NCBI RefSeq assembly: GCF_014193425.1
Contig: NZ_JACHZG010000001.1
Location: 124,001-188,000 of the forward strand
DNA length: 64,000 bases
Reading direction: 5' to 3'
From: Microlunatus antarcticus
GTDB lineage: Bacteria; Actinomycetota; Actinomycetes; Propionibacteriales; Propionibacteriaceae
The position numbers were made by a program, and so were the translations under genes. Positions within the stretch are counted from its first letter, which is position 1. Each line of letters starts with the position of its first letter. The notes under the pieces were generated by a model. It was not told the DNA's origin. It did no database searches and saw only the letters and a list, made by a program, of their open reading frames with translations. Below, one piece after another: positions 63,159 to 64,000 of this stretch.

Positions 63159-63267
63159 TCCCGGAATGGTGGAGCGCGCTGCATCGTTGGCGGCTCGGAG
63201 GGTAGGGCGGGTCGTAGAGTGTGCCCGGCTCGCGCCCCGAGCGGGCGGGCACCAGATGGAGGAACAC

Positions 63268-64000
63268 GTGGCGAAGGCTGCAACAGGTCGGCCGAAGGCT
63301 GGCGGATCCGGTCGACGGCTCGTCATCGTCGAGTCCCCGACCAAGGTCGCGAGCATCGCGAGCTATCTCGGCGACGGCTACATCGTGGAGTCGAGCCGCG
63401 GTCACGTCCGCGACCTCCCGACCGGTGCCGCCGAGGTGCCCGCCAAGTACAAGGGTGAGAAGTGGGCCCGCACCGGCGTCGACGTCGACCACGACTTCGA
63501 GCCCCTCTACGTGGTCGCGCAGGACAAGAAGGCCACGATGCGCTCCCTCAAGGACGCGCTCGCCCAGGCCGACGAGCTCCTGCTCGCCACCGACGACGAC
63601 CGCGAGGGCGAGGCGATCGCCTGGCACCTGCTGCAGGAGCTGAAGCCGAAGGTCCCGGCGCGGCGGATGGTGTTCCGCGAGATCACGCCCAAGGCGATCG
63701 CCGACGCGGTGGCCAACCTCCGCGACCTCGACACCGACCTCGTCGACGCCCAGGAGACGCGCCGCATCCTCGACCGGCTCTACGGCTACGAGGTCTCCCC
63801 GGTGCTGTGGAAGAAGGTCATGCCCCGGCTGTCGGCCGGGCGCGTGCAGTCGGTCGCCACCCGCCTCGTCGTCGAGCGGGAGCGCGAGCGGATCGCCTTC
63901 CGCACCGGCTCGTACTGGGACCTCGACGCCGTCCTCGACGCGGGTGAGGGCGCCGAGCCGCCGCTGTTCCCGGCCCGGCTGACCCGGGTGGGGGAGCGTC
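63268..64000 (+). CDS. topA: DNA topoisomerase I, 5' part
   Basis: The first 244 residues of a type IA topoisomerase; the gene runs off the window. RLVIVESPTKVASIASYLG gives the Toprim Glu, and LLATDDDREGEAIAWHLLQE the Asp triad. The catalytic Tyr and C-terminal domains lie beyond the edge. It relaxes negative supercoils. The GTG at 63268 has GGAGG 5 nt upstream; an ATG at 63256 is in-frame but lacks a good ribosome site. Confidence 0.95.
   Translation, partial: MAKAATGRPKAGGSGRRLVIVESPTKVASIASYLGDGYIVESSRGHVRDLPTGAAEVPAKYKGEKWARTGVDVDHDFEPLYVVAQDKKATMRSLKDALAQADELLLATDDDREGEAIAWHLLQELKPKVPARRMVFREITPKAIADAVANLRDLDTDLVDAQETRRILDRLYGYEVSPVLWKKVMPRLSAGRVQSVATRLVVERERERIAFRTGSYWDLDAVLDAGEGAEPPLFPARLTRVGER

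Overview
The window is high-GC actinobacterial DNA with dense GTG-started genes, many 4-bp start/stop overlaps, a WhiB protein, F420-related and GAF-ANTAR proteins, and a PASTA-type penicillin-binding protein. Gene order over much of it matches my recollection of the Mycobacterium tuberculosis Rv3646c-Rv3683 interval: metallophosphoesterase, ponA2, whiB4, two ArsA-like ATPases, a small DUF4177-like protein, RidA, metallo-beta-lactamase, crp, nth, thioredoxin-like, Nudix, acs, tad genes, topA. Teichoic-type and heptose glycan genes and the absence of mycolate genes suggest a non-mycobacterial actinomycete, perhaps Propionibacteriales; this placement is an inference.

Layout. 1-840: a low-GC accessory end with a broken-off gene carrying a nuclease-like ECK motif, a terminator, and tRNA-Pro(CGG). 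900-16815: a conserved core block covering metallophosphoesterase, YqeY, PBP, WhiB, an ArsA pair with an F420:NADP reductase, RidA, a beta-lactamase-fold enzyme, an HtrA protease, an SOS-box-linked radical SAM enzyme, Crp, Nth, TlpA, Nudix and HD proteins. 16839-30038: metabolism and transport, with alpha-glucosidase, acetyl-CoA synthetase, LacI and aldo-keto reductase, 2-hydroxyacid dehydrogenase, a CDP-glycerol-type polymerase and two MFS carriers. 30059-34412: four GAF-ANTAR proteins and a SigB/F-type sigma factor, a sensing cluster.

34456-47318 is the most distinctive part. Two or more minus-strand transcription units encode an almost complete ADP-glycero-manno-heptose pathway (GmhA, HldE, GmhB) together with four glycosyltransferases and an SDR. 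On the other strand lie DedA, undecaprenyl-diphosphate phosphatase (UppP) and a second HldE. Together they suggest that a Gram-positive cell makes an activated heptose and builds it into a surface glycan on a lipid carrier.

47402-64000: a baeRF-type release-factor-like protein, a short RecQ-like helicase, an aldehyde dehydrogenase, a methyltransferase, a complete tad (Flp pilus) operon flanked by paired GTCCACAGG repeats, a H+-pumping pyrophosphatase, an Acs-like half enzyme coupled to an NPPY methyltransferase, and the 5' part of topA, cut by the window edge. I see no insertion sequence, prophage, CRISPR array or rRNA.
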